A DNA stretch of 64,000 nucleotides from Oscillospiraceae bacterium (lineage in GTDB: Bacteria; Bacillota; Clostridia; Oscillospirales; Ruminococcaceae). Where the stretch lies: the NCBI GenBank assembly GCA_030533325.1, contig JAUNJJ010000002.1, forward strand, positions 44,777 to 108,776, in the 5' to 3' direction. The notes below the pieces were generated by a model, which ran no database searches, was not told where the DNA came from, and saw only the letters and a program-made list of their open reading frames with translations. This document shows, piece by piece, positions 11,425 to 18,758 of the stretch. Position numbers and translations under genes: made by a program. Positions within the stretch are counted from its first letter, which is position 1; each line of letters begins with the position of its first letter.

Positions 11425-12336
11425 TTAATCTGCTTTTGCAGTGATATAGATAATATCCGTATCCTTGAAATCGTTGGTTGCTTTGTCGTCACCTGATGTA
11501 CTCCAGGAAATCCGAAGAATGTATTCATGATAGAAACTCGCACGGGACTTGGCATCACCGCCGGGAATGCCGGTTGCCTGCCAGTACAGAGCATCCGCAT
11601 GTTCGTTTACATTGGAATAGTTGTCATAGCTTTTAGAGAGCAAAGAACCGTCCGACTTAAAGTCACTGACCATATTCAGGTAGTGACCGTTGTATTCCAC
11701 GGTATTTCCACCCACAATATAGGAGGATTTCGTAATGGGTGTGGTGCTTGCATCCTTAGCATTCAGCGAAATAAGGTTATTGCCGCTGTCTTTCCTGATT
11801 GAATAATACAGCGAATCACCTGTCTTCAGATTTTCAAACAAAGGACTATCTGTAATACCGGCAATCAGGTCGGTCTGGTAGTCATTCGTTACAATATATT
11901 TCACATAGTCTTTCTCCTTGATTCCATCCGGTTTCTGATCTGTAACATCCGCCTCGAAAATTTCATAACGAAATTTGTTGTTGGTTGTATGTGCTAATTG
12001 CAGTGTAAATGTGGTCACATATTCTCCTGCAACGGAAAACACATAATCCTTATAGCTCACCTTTTCTTCAACGGACGTCCCATTGTCATTCTTCCATTCG
12101 CCATTCACATCAATACCATCAAGCTTCATGTTGATGGTAGATTCCTTATGTGCCGCCGTAATGCAGAGCGTATCCGGAGAGGCAATTCGCTCAAATCGAG
12201 CCATTTCTCTTTGGAAGGTGAACCATGCGTAGGTCGGAATCCCGACAAGGAGAGATATGGTCAGTAATAAAGCAACACCAATCTGTATTTTTCTAACCTT
12301 TGAGAGGTTTCCAAAATAAGTTTTGAATCTGCTCAT
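11425..12336 (-). CDS. TYAWFT-leader exported protein, SipW/TasA-like class
   Basis: 303 residues. A short basic segment and a hydrophobic helix (about 19-34) lead into TYAWFT at 35-40, then a beta-rich exported region with many Asp/Thr/Asn residues. The helix-plus-[TS]YA[WY]F[TS] arrangement is what SipW-dependent signal peptides of TasA/camelysin-type proteins look like; whether a SipW-type peptidase processes this one is not known, and none is encoded in the window. Spacing is 21 bases from the upstream gene and 19 to the downstream one, so it is co-transcribed. A GGAAAGGAAG site precedes the ATG. Best guess: subunit or accessory protein of a cell-surface fibre. Confidence 0.75.
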   Translation of the reverse strand: MSRFKTYFGNLSKVRKIQIGVALLLTISLLVGIPTYAWFTFQREMARFERIASPDTLCITAAHKESTINMKLDGIDVNGEWKNDNGTSVEEKVSYKDYVFSVAGEYVTTFTLQLAHTTNNKFRYEIFEADVTDQKPDGIKEKDYVKYIVTNDYQTDLIAGITDSPLFENLKTGDSLYYSIRKDSGNNLISLNAKDASTTPITKSSYIVGGNTVEYNGHYLNMVSDFKSDGSLLSKSYDNYSNVNEHADALYWQATGIPGGDAKSRASFYHEYILRISWSTSGDDKATNDFKDTDIIYITAKAD

Positions 12337-12357
12337 GGCTATGCTTCCTTTCCGTTA

Positions 12358-13482
12358 TCATTGTCCCGCTGAAAGAATCAGCAGCATATAGTTGATATTG
12401 GTTCCAATATTCTGATCAGCTTTATTATAGCTCAGACTGAGATCCTCAAAGTTTGTTCCGGTTTTTACTTTTTCAGCATCAAATGTGTACACAGTTTCCT
12501 CATCAATAACTGTTGATTTTGTCATCTTGTCTCTAAGCTGTTTCATTGTCATATCCTTGAAAACAGAATCATAGTTATCCAGCAAATAATTTTGAAGTGC
12601 ACTTTGTGTAGCAGAATCATACCACACAGGAACATTGCAATTAATCTCAGTACTGTCAAGCACCATCTGCCCGAATGTATTCGCCCAAACCCAATAGATT
12701 TTAACTTCAATCGGTTCATCTTTTTTGACGATTGGCACTTCATTATTTGGAAAAGAGAATGAAAGTTCATTGTTATTCAGCAGTCCCGTATATCTGTAAA
12801 CAGGTTTTCCCTCCGTTCCAACATTATGACGCCCGGTAAAGAACAGAATATGCCCGTTCAGGAAATCCAATGCCTGCTTCTTTGTTGAAGAAGCAGCATC
12901 TGTAATCTGAGTAAGGGAGGTAACATGATAGGTTCCATTCTCGTTCTTAGTTTGCACAGCTGTGTAGCCGTCTATATTGAGAGTAAATTTCGCTGTGAAT
13001 GAGGTACTGATCTTCGGTACGATATAGAATGTCAGTTCACCCTCTGAACCGGGACCAAGACCGTCCTTATCATTCTGTGTTTCATCCAGATGCCATTGTA
13101 TCTCAGCATTGCTGCTGTTTGTAAAAAAACCATTTCCTTCGCTCAAAGCACCGATCTTGTATTTTTGTGTGATTCCGGCGATTTCAAACAAGCTCTTCGG
13201 AGTGTCTTTTTGACTTCCATCCACCGCCTCAATCAAATGGCTTTGGAATCCCGTGTTGTTACCTATTGTTTTCAGTTCATAAGGAAGATCCCCCGCCGTC
13301 ATCTGCATCCCATTCCCTGATACATCCTTATTACTTGTAAACCACGCAGTCGACCGAAATACAAGTATAGCCCCCACAAACACTCCCATAGCCGCCAGCA
13401 TAACAATGAACTTACTCTTAATTACCTTAAGCTCATCCTGATTCACGGTAGAAGAAACATTCCTTTTAAGTTTATCCCTCAT
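12358..13482 (-). CDS. TAWFT-leader exported protein, first gene of second transcription unit
   Basis: 374 residues. A charged N-terminus, a hydrophobic helix (about 25-43) and STAWFT at 44-49 are followed by a beta-rich domain of about 320 residues without recognised catalytic motifs. It shares the leader architecture of its neighbours but little else by eye, suggesting divergent members of one secretion class. GGGGGTGA lies just ahead of the ATG. Its own promoter (TTGAAA-N17-TATAAT) lies between it and the upstream major-protein gene, so it heads a unit with the next three genes. Function inferred only as a surface or fibre component. Confidence 0.75.
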   Translation of the reverse strand: MRDKLKRNVSSTVNQDELKVIKSKFIVMLAAMGVFVGAILVFRSTAWFTSNKDVSGNGMQMTAGDLPYELKTIGNNTGFQSHLIEAVDGSQKDTPKSLFEIAGITQKYKIGALSEGNGFFTNSSNAEIQWHLDETQNDKDGLGPGSEGELTFYIVPKISTSFTAKFTLNIDGYTAVQTKNENGTYHVTSLTQITDAASSTKKQALDFLNGHILFFTGRHNVGTEGKPVYRYTGLLNNNELSFSFPNNEVPIVKKDEPIEVKIYWVWANTFGQMVLDSTEINCNVPVWYDSATQSALQNYLLDNYDSVFKDMTMKQLRDKMTKSTVIDEETVYTFDAEKVKTGTNFEDLSLSYNKADQNIGTNINYMLLILSAGQ

Positions 13483-13530
13483 CCTGCCTCACCCCCTATA
13501 GCATAAATATTCCGAACATATATATAAATA

Positions 13531-13559
13531 ATTATATTATAAAGAGATATAAATTTCAA
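13531..13559 (-). promoter_or_regulatory. Sigma-A promoter for the four-gene surface unit
   Basis: On the minus strand TTGAAA (13559-13554) and TATAAT (13536-13531) are separated by 17 bases and lie about 50 bases ahead of the gene starting at 13482. This gives genes 12358-13482 through the giant ORF a promoter independent of the upstream major-protein gene. Confidence 0.7.
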
Positions 13560-13668
13560 GTATTTTCGTCTGATTTCTGCTGAATTTCACAAGATGTCAA
13601 GTGAAAATCTAAGCCAATAAGCATCGCTCTTTGTTAGTTGAATTCTCTTTTATAAAGTGTGTAAAGCA

Positions 13669-13695
13669 ACCCCCCTCACCAGATGGGAGGGGGGT
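13669..13695 (-). terminator. GC-rich hairpin after the major secreted-protein gene
   Basis: A nine-base-pair stem (ACCCCCCTC with GAGGGGGGT) and nine-base loop lie about 43 bases beyond the stop at 13738. On the minus strand it is followed by TTGCTTT, a poor U-tract, so it may be a partial terminator or an mRNA 3' stabiliser. Confidence 0.55.
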
Positions 13696-13737
13696 ATGGA
13701 TTGGTTTATTTAGCCGTAAATTTATATCTTAACCTTA

Positions 13738-14916
13738 TTAAGTATCAGTGCCGCCCTTTTCAAACCTAAGATTAATGGAGAAGTCCTGACCAGCGTTCGC
13801 ATTCCAACAGTCCTTATCTTCACCTTCAAGCCACACACGGATATACAGTTTGGTAGCATCACCGTATGATTTGCCGGAAGCAGGAGCCTTCAGTTGTGCT
13901 ACTTTAACAGTATCCGTGTACATTAAAACATCTTCGTATGTCGGGATGTTTGTTCCTTCTGATGAAACCTCTGAAACAGCATCCTTGCCTAAAGATGGAG
14001 TTCCCGCTCTATTATAATAACCGTTAGTAAATACAGTATTAGTAGAAGCATAAGGATCAGCTAAAACCATATGTGTATCTTGATCAAGTCCGTCCCTGAC
14101 ACTTAATAAATTACTTGTGTTACCTGAATCATTCAAAACAGCCACTCTTATTGCCTTATAAAGATCACGATCCGTGTCAGAAGCGGCACCTGAACTTGTT
14201 GCACCTTTTGGAATTACAAAAGCTTTAACAGTAACATTCTGAGCCGACTGATTTGATGTTCTGAGCCAAACTGGGATATCAACATAGTATCCGTCATCGT
14301 TGGTATTGTTCCATGCTACTGCAGCACTTGCAGACCAAGAATCACCAGAAGATGTTTTAGCGTGAAGTGTAGTTTTTAGCGAATTGTTTCCTGCGTCAGA
14401 ACCATGAACATTGTTGTCTTCTGATTTAGCAGCCAAGCCACTAGCAGCTGTATAGAACTTTGCACCGTCACTAAGAGTTTGACCAACACCATTTGCATTA
14501 GGTGTGAAAAATACACTTGCTCCATTATACGATGATGCAGGAATGAGTTTTCCAAGCAAATAATAATTACTAATGTCAACTGAGTTAGACCAGTCATGCA
14601 TTTCCGTTGAAGTTGGTTCCAGAACGTTTCCGTTATCAGCAGAAGTACCACCACTACTATTTGTTGTAAGCGTTCCTGTATTATCAGAGTAACCGCCTGT
14701 CGGTGAGGTAAGATGTCCAAGGGAAATCTGAATGTCTGCCGTAGTTGTCGCTGTGAGTTGGATGTTCTTAACCTCCACTTCCTTACTCATCGTAAACCAC
14801 GCATAAGTAGACGTCGAAAGCATAGCCGCTGATGTGGCTAACATTGCAACTGCCGGTATAAGTTTTCTTCTTGCCGAAACGTTCTTATTATTAGAGTTAT
14901 TAGTGTTCTTTTTCAT
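13738..14916 (-). CDS. Major TYAWFT-leader secreted protein, TasA/camelysin-like leader
   Basis: 392 residues from the ATG at 14916, chosen because AAAGGAAG sits just upstream; an earlier in-frame start would add 29 residues without a good ribosome site. Basic residues, a hydrophobic helix (about 19-36) and TYAWFT at 37-42 are followed by a first strand of the form KEVEVKNIQLTATT, which parallels the start of mature TasA/camelysin-type fibre proteins. The body is rich in Ser, Thr, Asn and Gly, and the C-terminal part contains a beta-strand segment around RVWLEGEDKDC. It has the strongest promoter of the locus and is followed by a hairpin, as expected for an abundant structural subunit. That it polymerises is inference; the leader architecture is seen directly. 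Confidence 0.8.
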   Translation of the reverse strand: MKKNTNNSNNKNVSARRKLIPAVAMLATSAAMLSTSTYAWFTMSKEVEVKNIQLTATTTADIQISLGHLTSPTGGYSDNTGTLTTNSSGGTSADNGNVLEPTSTEMHDWSNSVDISNYYLLGKLIPASSYNGASVFFTPNANGVGQTLSDGAKFYTAASGLAAKSEDNNVHGSDAGNNSLKTTLHAKTSSGDSWSASAAVAWNNTNDDGYYVDIPVWLRTSNQSAQNVTVKAFVIPKGATSSGAASDTDRDLYKAIRVAVLNDSGNTSNLLSVRDGLDQDTHMVLADPYASTNTVFTNGYYNRAGTPSLGKDAVSEVSSEGTNIPTYEDVLMYTDTVKVAQLKAPASGKSYGDATKLYIRVWLEGEDKDCWNANAGQDFSINLRFEKGGTDT

Positions 14917-15020
14917 AATAATCTTCCTTTCATCCTTACTTTTTTGATACATTTTCACCCTATATCCGTATCCGTATGCTAAGAGAAATTTGATTATACA
15001 CACCGTTTACGGTTAACATT

Positions 15021-15049
15021 ATTTTACACACATCAACAGCATATGTCAA
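15021..15049 (-). promoter_or_regulatory. Strong sigma-A promoter for the major surface protein
   Basis: Minus strand: TTGACA (15049-15044), a 17-base spacer and TAAAAT (15026-15021), about 105 bases upstream of the ATG at 14916. The long leader contains a small inverted repeat, ACCG-N4-CGGT, near 15002-15013. Confidence 0.8.
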
Positions 15050-15272
15050 GATTATCTTAAACATTTAGTCGAATAGTATAATAATTTCGGCGTTTTAACC
15101 AACAAATCGCATTTTTGATTGTTTTACGTCTTTTCAATGACACAGAAACTTATAGCATCAGCCTATACCGCACCCGGTCAGATTCGTTTATATTCCCCGA
15201 CCTGTTCTTCAACAACACCCTGAATATAATCGGATATTTTGGATTTTTTCAAAAAAACACTTGGATATGCTG

Positions 15273-15301
15273 TTGACAAAAACTTTCCGGCAACATATAA
15301 T
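15273..15301 (+). promoter_or_regulatory. Sigma-A promoter for the YjbR-MGMT gene
   Basis: TTGACA (15273-15278), 17-base spacer and TATAAT (15296-15301). The 14917-15348 gap holds this and the divergent promoter at 15021-15049. An AT-rich stretch with GTAAA/TTTAC half-sites lies between the -10 and the AAGGAG site. Confidence 0.8.
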
Positions 15302-15348
15302 TAACTTTAGAGTAAATTACTTTTATTTTACTTTAAGGAGATAATATT

Positions 15349-16065
15349 ATGCGTGAAGTCTTTATCGAAAAGGAACCTGCGGATTTGAATGAACTTATGA
15401 ATTCCCGAAAAATGAAAACAAGAGAAGAAGTCTTATCATTTGGTCTTTCCTTCCCGGATACATATCAGGACTCGCCGTTTAATGATACAAACTGGCAGCT
15501 GGTCAGGGTAAAGAGTTCAGGCAAGGCTTTTTTATGGACTTATGAGAGAAACGGATATATAAACATCAACGTAAAAACAGCGCCGCAGTGGGGAGATTTC
15601 TGGAGAAGCACATACACGTCTGTGGTTCCCGGTTACCACCAGAACAAACGGCACTGGATAACAATCATCCTTGACGGCACAGTACCTGATGAGGACATAA
15701 GAAAAATGATATCCGAAAGCTACGCCCTGATAACAGACTGTCCATCCAAAAGAATCTACGATGCAGTCAGAAAGATACCAAAAGGAAGAGTAGCCACATA
15801 CGGTCAGATAGCCGAACTTGCAGGAAATCCCAAAATGGCACGTGCTGTAGGAAATGCCCTTCATAAAAATCCCGACCCGTCAGGTATTCCCTGCTATCGT
15901 GTTGTAAACTCAAAAGGAGAACTTTCGGGTGAATTTGCATTTGGCGGAAAAGAGGCCCAGAAAAACTTGCTTGAAGCAGATGGGATTGAAGTCAGAAACG
16001 GTCGGGTTGACCTTTCAAAATACGGAATGCAGTCAGAAAATTCCGCAGAAAAATATTTGACCTGA
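15349..16065 (+). CDS. MmcQ/YjbR-MGMT (O6-alkylguanine transferase-like) fusion protein
   Basis: 238 residues with two domains. Residues 1-125 match the MmcQ/YjbR family fold (DUF419; WQLVR..SGKAF, GYININ, a tryptophan-rich centre, VPGYHQNKRHW). Residues about 133-232 match the DNA-binding/alkyl-transfer domain of methylguanine-DNA methyltransferases: VAT-YGQIAELAG, the arginine-finger-like ARAVGNALHKNP, and the active-site segment GIPCYRVV with Cys182. The family motif is normally PCHRV; here the His is Tyr183 while the acceptor Cys is kept, unlike ATL proteins where the Cys itself is replaced. Expected role: alkyl-lesion recognition or repair in DNA, with reactivity possibly altered. Its own promoter lies upstream; the metallophosphoesterase starts 17 bases after its stop. 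Confidence 0.85.
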   Translation: MREVFIEKEPADLNELMNSRKMKTREEVLSFGLSFPDTYQDSPFNDTNWQLVRVKSSGKAFLWTYERNGYININVKTAPQWGDFWRSTYTSVVPGYHQNKRHWITIILDGTVPDEDIRKMISESYALITDCPSKRIYDAVRKIPKGRVATYGQIAELAGNPKMARAVGNALHKNPDPSGIPCYRVVNSKGELSGEFAFGGKEAQKNLLEADGIEVRNGRVDLSKYGMQSENSAEKYLT

Positions 16066-16082
16066 GTTAGGAACGAATTAAA

Positions 16083-16946
16083 ATGATAAAGATTTCTAAA
16101 ACTAAAAAGAAAAAAACAATAATTCTGACACTGATTATATTCATACTGCTTCTGACATCAGCAGTAATATGGTCGAATTCATATATAGAAACAGAAAATA
16201 TAATATACTCCGGCAGCGATATTCCGGAGGCATTTGACGGAGTAAAGATAGTGCATCTGTCTGATTACCATAATCACGGCGGCAGCTACGAAGACCGGCT
16301 TGTCAGTAAGATAAAGTCGGCTGAACCGGATTACATTTTTCTGACAGGCGATCAGGCCGATTCATATCTGACAGACACAGACAAGGTTGATTCTTTCTTC
16401 CGGAAAGTTTCAGAGACAGCGCCGTGTTACCTTGTCTGGGGAAACCACGAAAAAAGCCTTGATACGAACGAATTCAGTAAAATAAAAAATTCCGCAGAAA
16501 ACTGCGGAATAACTATACTTGACGGGAAATCAGCAGATATTGAACGGGACGGGCAGAATATTACTGTCACCGGAACATATTCCTGTCCTGAAGATTTTTC
16601 TGTGTATTCAGAAAAAAACGACAGTGACGGATTTAATATCTGGCTTCATCACTTCCCTGAAGATTTCGAAAAAATAGCGGACGGGACAAAGTCTGCCGGA
16701 TATCAGACGGATCTTATGTTTTCCGGTCATGCTCACGGCGGACTGATAGGACTGCCGTTTTCAGGGGGCCTCTTTGCACCGGGTCAGGGCTTCTTCCCTG
16801 AATATACATCGGGGATTTATACATACAACGGTTCTTCCATGATAGTAAGCCGCGGACTCGGAAACAGTTCCGTAACACTCAGACTGTTTGACCCGTTTCA
16901 TCTTGTGGTATGCGAGCTTGAAAGAAAAAATGATTCAAATCATTGA
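16083..16946 (+). CDS. Membrane-anchored metallophosphoesterase (YkuE-like)
   Basis: 287 residues. A lysine-rich start and one transmembrane helix (about 13-30) anchor a calcineurin-like phosphoesterase domain. All metal-binding blocks are present: HLSDYHNHG (D-x-H-type), FLTGDQAD (GDxxD), WGNHE (GNHE) and FSGHAHGG (GHxHGG). The family includes YkuE and LpxG-type enzymes acting on lipid-linked or nucleotide diphosphates at the membrane; the substrate here cannot be read from sequence. It follows the YjbR-MGMT gene at 17 bases, so probably co-transcribed, and overlaps the convergent SGNH hydrolase gene by seven bases. Confidence 0.88.
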   Translation: MIKISKTKKKKTIILTLIIFILLLTSAVIWSNSYIETENIIYSGSDIPEAFDGVKIVHLSDYHNHGGSYEDRLVSKIKSAEPDYIFLTGDQADSYLTDTDKVDSFFRKVSETAPCYLVWGNHEKSLDTNEFSKIKNSAENCGITILDGKSADIERDGQNITVTGTYSCPEDFSVYSEKNDSDGFNIWLHHFPEDFEKIADGTKSAGYQTDLMFSGHAHGGLIGLPFSGGLFAPGQGFFPEYTSGIYTYNGSSMIVSRGLGNSSVTLRLFDPFHLVVCELERKNDSNH

Positions 16947-17596
16947 CAGTCACACTGTTTTACGACCTCATACAACCCTTCAGCAAGATTCCTGTGACCT
17001 TCGGCAGAAAGGTGAACCTGATCTGTTTCAGATACTTTCGAACGCACAGCCGCATCGTAATAAAGACATCCGTATCTGTCAGCAAGTGATCTGTAAAGTG
17101 CAGCCAGCTGTCCGGAACGTTCAACCGCAGATTTGTCAAAATTAGACGGTGTCTGAACAGTATCAGCATTTTCACCCAGTAGAGGCGGCGAAACAACTAT
17201 CACCTTCGGTCTGAAAAGCTGTTTGGAATCTGCAAATTCATAAATTTCGTTTATAAGCTCTTCCACACCTGAAGCAATATCTTCAGCAGAAGCATTGTAG
17301 CACTTTTTCAGGTCATTTGTGCCGAGCATCATTATCACGATACTGACAGGTTTGTGCGTATTGAGACAAGGTTTCAGATAAGGTTTTCCCATTTTCCAGG
17401 GATCAGCCGGATCAGCAAAAACAGTCGTTCTTCCGTTGCAGCCTTCCTCCACTACTTTGTATTCCTCACCGAGAAGCCTCTGAAGTCTTCCGGTCCAGCG
17501 TATCTCCTCGTCATATCTTCCATGATTTTCAGGATTGAATCCATACGTATTTGAATCCCCGAAACACAGCACGGTTTTTTTATAAATATCAGACAT
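16940..17596 (-). CDS. SGNH/GDSL-family hydrolase (arylesterase-like)
   Basis: 218 residues without a signal peptide, so cytoplasmic. The four SGNH blocks are visible: CFGDSNTYG (nucleophile Ser), GCNGRTT (Gly), MLGTNDL (Asn) and DQVHLS near the C-terminus (catalytic Asp/His). The order and length fit arylesterase/acyl-esterase members of the family that remove acyl groups from small substrates or carbohydrates. It is convergent with and overlaps the metallophosphoesterase gene. Substrate not predictable. Confidence 0.88.
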   Translation of the reverse strand: MSDIYKKTVLCFGDSNTYGFNPENHGRYDEEIRWTGRLQRLLGEEYKVVEEGCNGRTTVFADPADPWKMGKPYLKPCLNTHKPVSIVIMMLGTNDLKKCYNASAEDIASGVEELINEIYEFADSKQLFRPKVIVVSPPLLGENADTVQTPSNFDKSAVERSGQLAALYRSLADRYGCLYYDAAVRSKVSETDQVHLSAEGHRNLAEGLYEVVKQCDCQ

Positions 17597-17706
17597 AATA
17601 TGTAATTCCTCTCTTTTCCAGTATTTTTACAACTCAATTATAGCATGTTTCAGCATTTCTTTCAATGCGATCCTGAAACATTCCACTTTCTGAAATACAA
17701 CGAAAC

Positions 17707-17745
17707 AAAGGCGGACTGAATGACCTTAAATCAGTTCCGCCTTTT
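17707..17745 (+). terminator. Terminator-like hairpin without an obvious parent gene
   Basis: AAAGGCGGACTGA pairs with TCAGTTCCGCCTTT (one bulged base) and is followed on the plus strand by a T-rich tract. It sits between the divergent starts at 17596 and 17889, so it may insulate the downstream promoter from read-through. Confidence 0.55.
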
Positions 17746-17792
17746 CCGTTATTATTTTTCAGACACACTTTAAATTGATAAACAAAAATATT

Positions 17793-17809
17793 TTATTGAT
17801 TATCAATAA
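17793..17809. promoter_or_regulatory. Perfect 8+1+8 palindrome, candidate operator
   Basis: TTATTGAT-T-ATCAATAA lies seven bases upstream of the -35 of the promoter at 17817-17845, a typical place for a dimeric regulator to bind. Confidence 0.45.
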
Positions 17810-17816
17810 TTTTATA

Positions 17817-17845
17817 TTGACTTTTAAAATCATCTGTGATATAAT
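17817..17845 (+). promoter_or_regulatory. Sigma-A promoter for the unknown membrane-protein gene
   Basis: TTGACT (17817-17822), 17-base spacer, TATAAT (17840-17845), followed by TGGAGG ahead of the ATG at 17889. Confidence 0.75.
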
Positions 17846-17888
17846 ACATACAAAGGAAAAACAAATTGCTTTCTGTGGAGGTATATTT

Positions 17889-18602
17889 ATGAAAAGACTA
17901 ATCTTTGCTGTTATCGTATGGTCATTATTGCTTATCTGCAACCTGGGCTGTCATATTTTTTTCGGCTCATTTACTTTGAAAACTGTTATTTTTACTTCAG
18001 TAATGTTAATTCTCAGTATCATTCATCTGATAGCAAATATAAAATACGGGAAAAAGCCATTTTTTACTTTAACTTTTCTGTTTTTATATTTTTTCTTCAA
18101 TTTTCCTATTGTTGCATTCCGTATAAGCTGTATAGATGCATCACATCCGTTCCAGTACAATAATGTCAGAAAATATATTCCCGGTATGGAAAACAAAATT
18201 GCTGTGATGCCGGAAACACTGCCTGAAAAAACGGAAAATTTTAAATTCCAATTTTTCCCGGGAATGTTGCAGGCAGATCCAGTTAAGTATATGATATTTA
18301 CCACAGACAGCAAGAGTATAGATGAGATTATCAGAGACGCTGAGTCAAGAGCAGTGGGCAAACTTGATTTTGCTGAATACCGCAAAGACTACGAAAATGC
18401 TGAAGTGAAAAAATTTGAAAAAGAATATTATAAAAGTGAAACCAATAATATACTCAAAATACATACCGGTTATTTCAGCCGTTACAGTGACAGCGGCGAA
18501 ATATACATTATATCAACAGATGGCGACTGGAATCACCCTGATTCAGAATGTATTATCGTAAATCGTGAAAAATGTCTTGTTAGCTATAATGTACTGGGGT
18601 AA
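17889..18602 (+). CDS. Unknown membrane protein
   Basis: 237 residues from the ATG at 17889, chosen for the TGGAGG site ten bases upstream; an upstream in-frame start would place the promoter inside the gene. Three hydrophobic segments lie in the first 80 residues (about 1-20, 28-48 and 57-80), followed by a soluble C-terminal region of about 150 residues rich in Lys, Asp and Glu. I recognise no motif. The pattern suggests a membrane-anchored protein whose C-terminal domain faces one compartment. It is monocistronic, with its own promoter and the terminator at 18699. Confidence 0.7.
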   Translation: MKRLIFAVIVWSLLLICNLGCHIFFGSFTLKTVIFTSVMLILSIIHLIANIKYGKKPFFTLTFLFLYFFFNFPIVAFRISCIDASHPFQYNNVRKYIPGMENKIAVMPETLPEKTENFKFQFFPGMLQADPVKYMIFTTDSKSIDEIIRDAESRAVGKLDFAEYRKDYENAEVKKFEKEYYKSETNNILKIHTGYFSRYSDSGEIYIISTDGDWNHPDSECIIVNREKCLVSYNVLG

Positions 18603-18698
18603 AAATGCCGTTTTCCGGTGTTGCTGCAAAATTCTTCAGCAGAATTATTTCAAAAACCCCTCTTTCAGATTTTCTGTCATCAGAAAAAAAGGTAAACA

Positions 18699-18740
18699 AA
18701 AACTATCCGTAATCTTCGCATCACGGATAGTTTTTGTTTT
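18699..18740. terminator. Bidirectional terminator between convergent genes
   Basis: AAACTATCCGT and ACGGATAGTTT form an 11-bp stem with flanking A- and T-runs on both sides, serving the plus gene ending at 18602 and the minus gene ending at 18759. Confidence 0.8.
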
Positions 18741-18758
18741 ATTATTCGTTTATACTAC

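Noticed and set aside
14376..14720. 114-codon minus-strand frame inside the major secreted-protein gene
   Set aside because: Same strand but a different phase from the real gene, no ribosome site, and unlike a natural protein.
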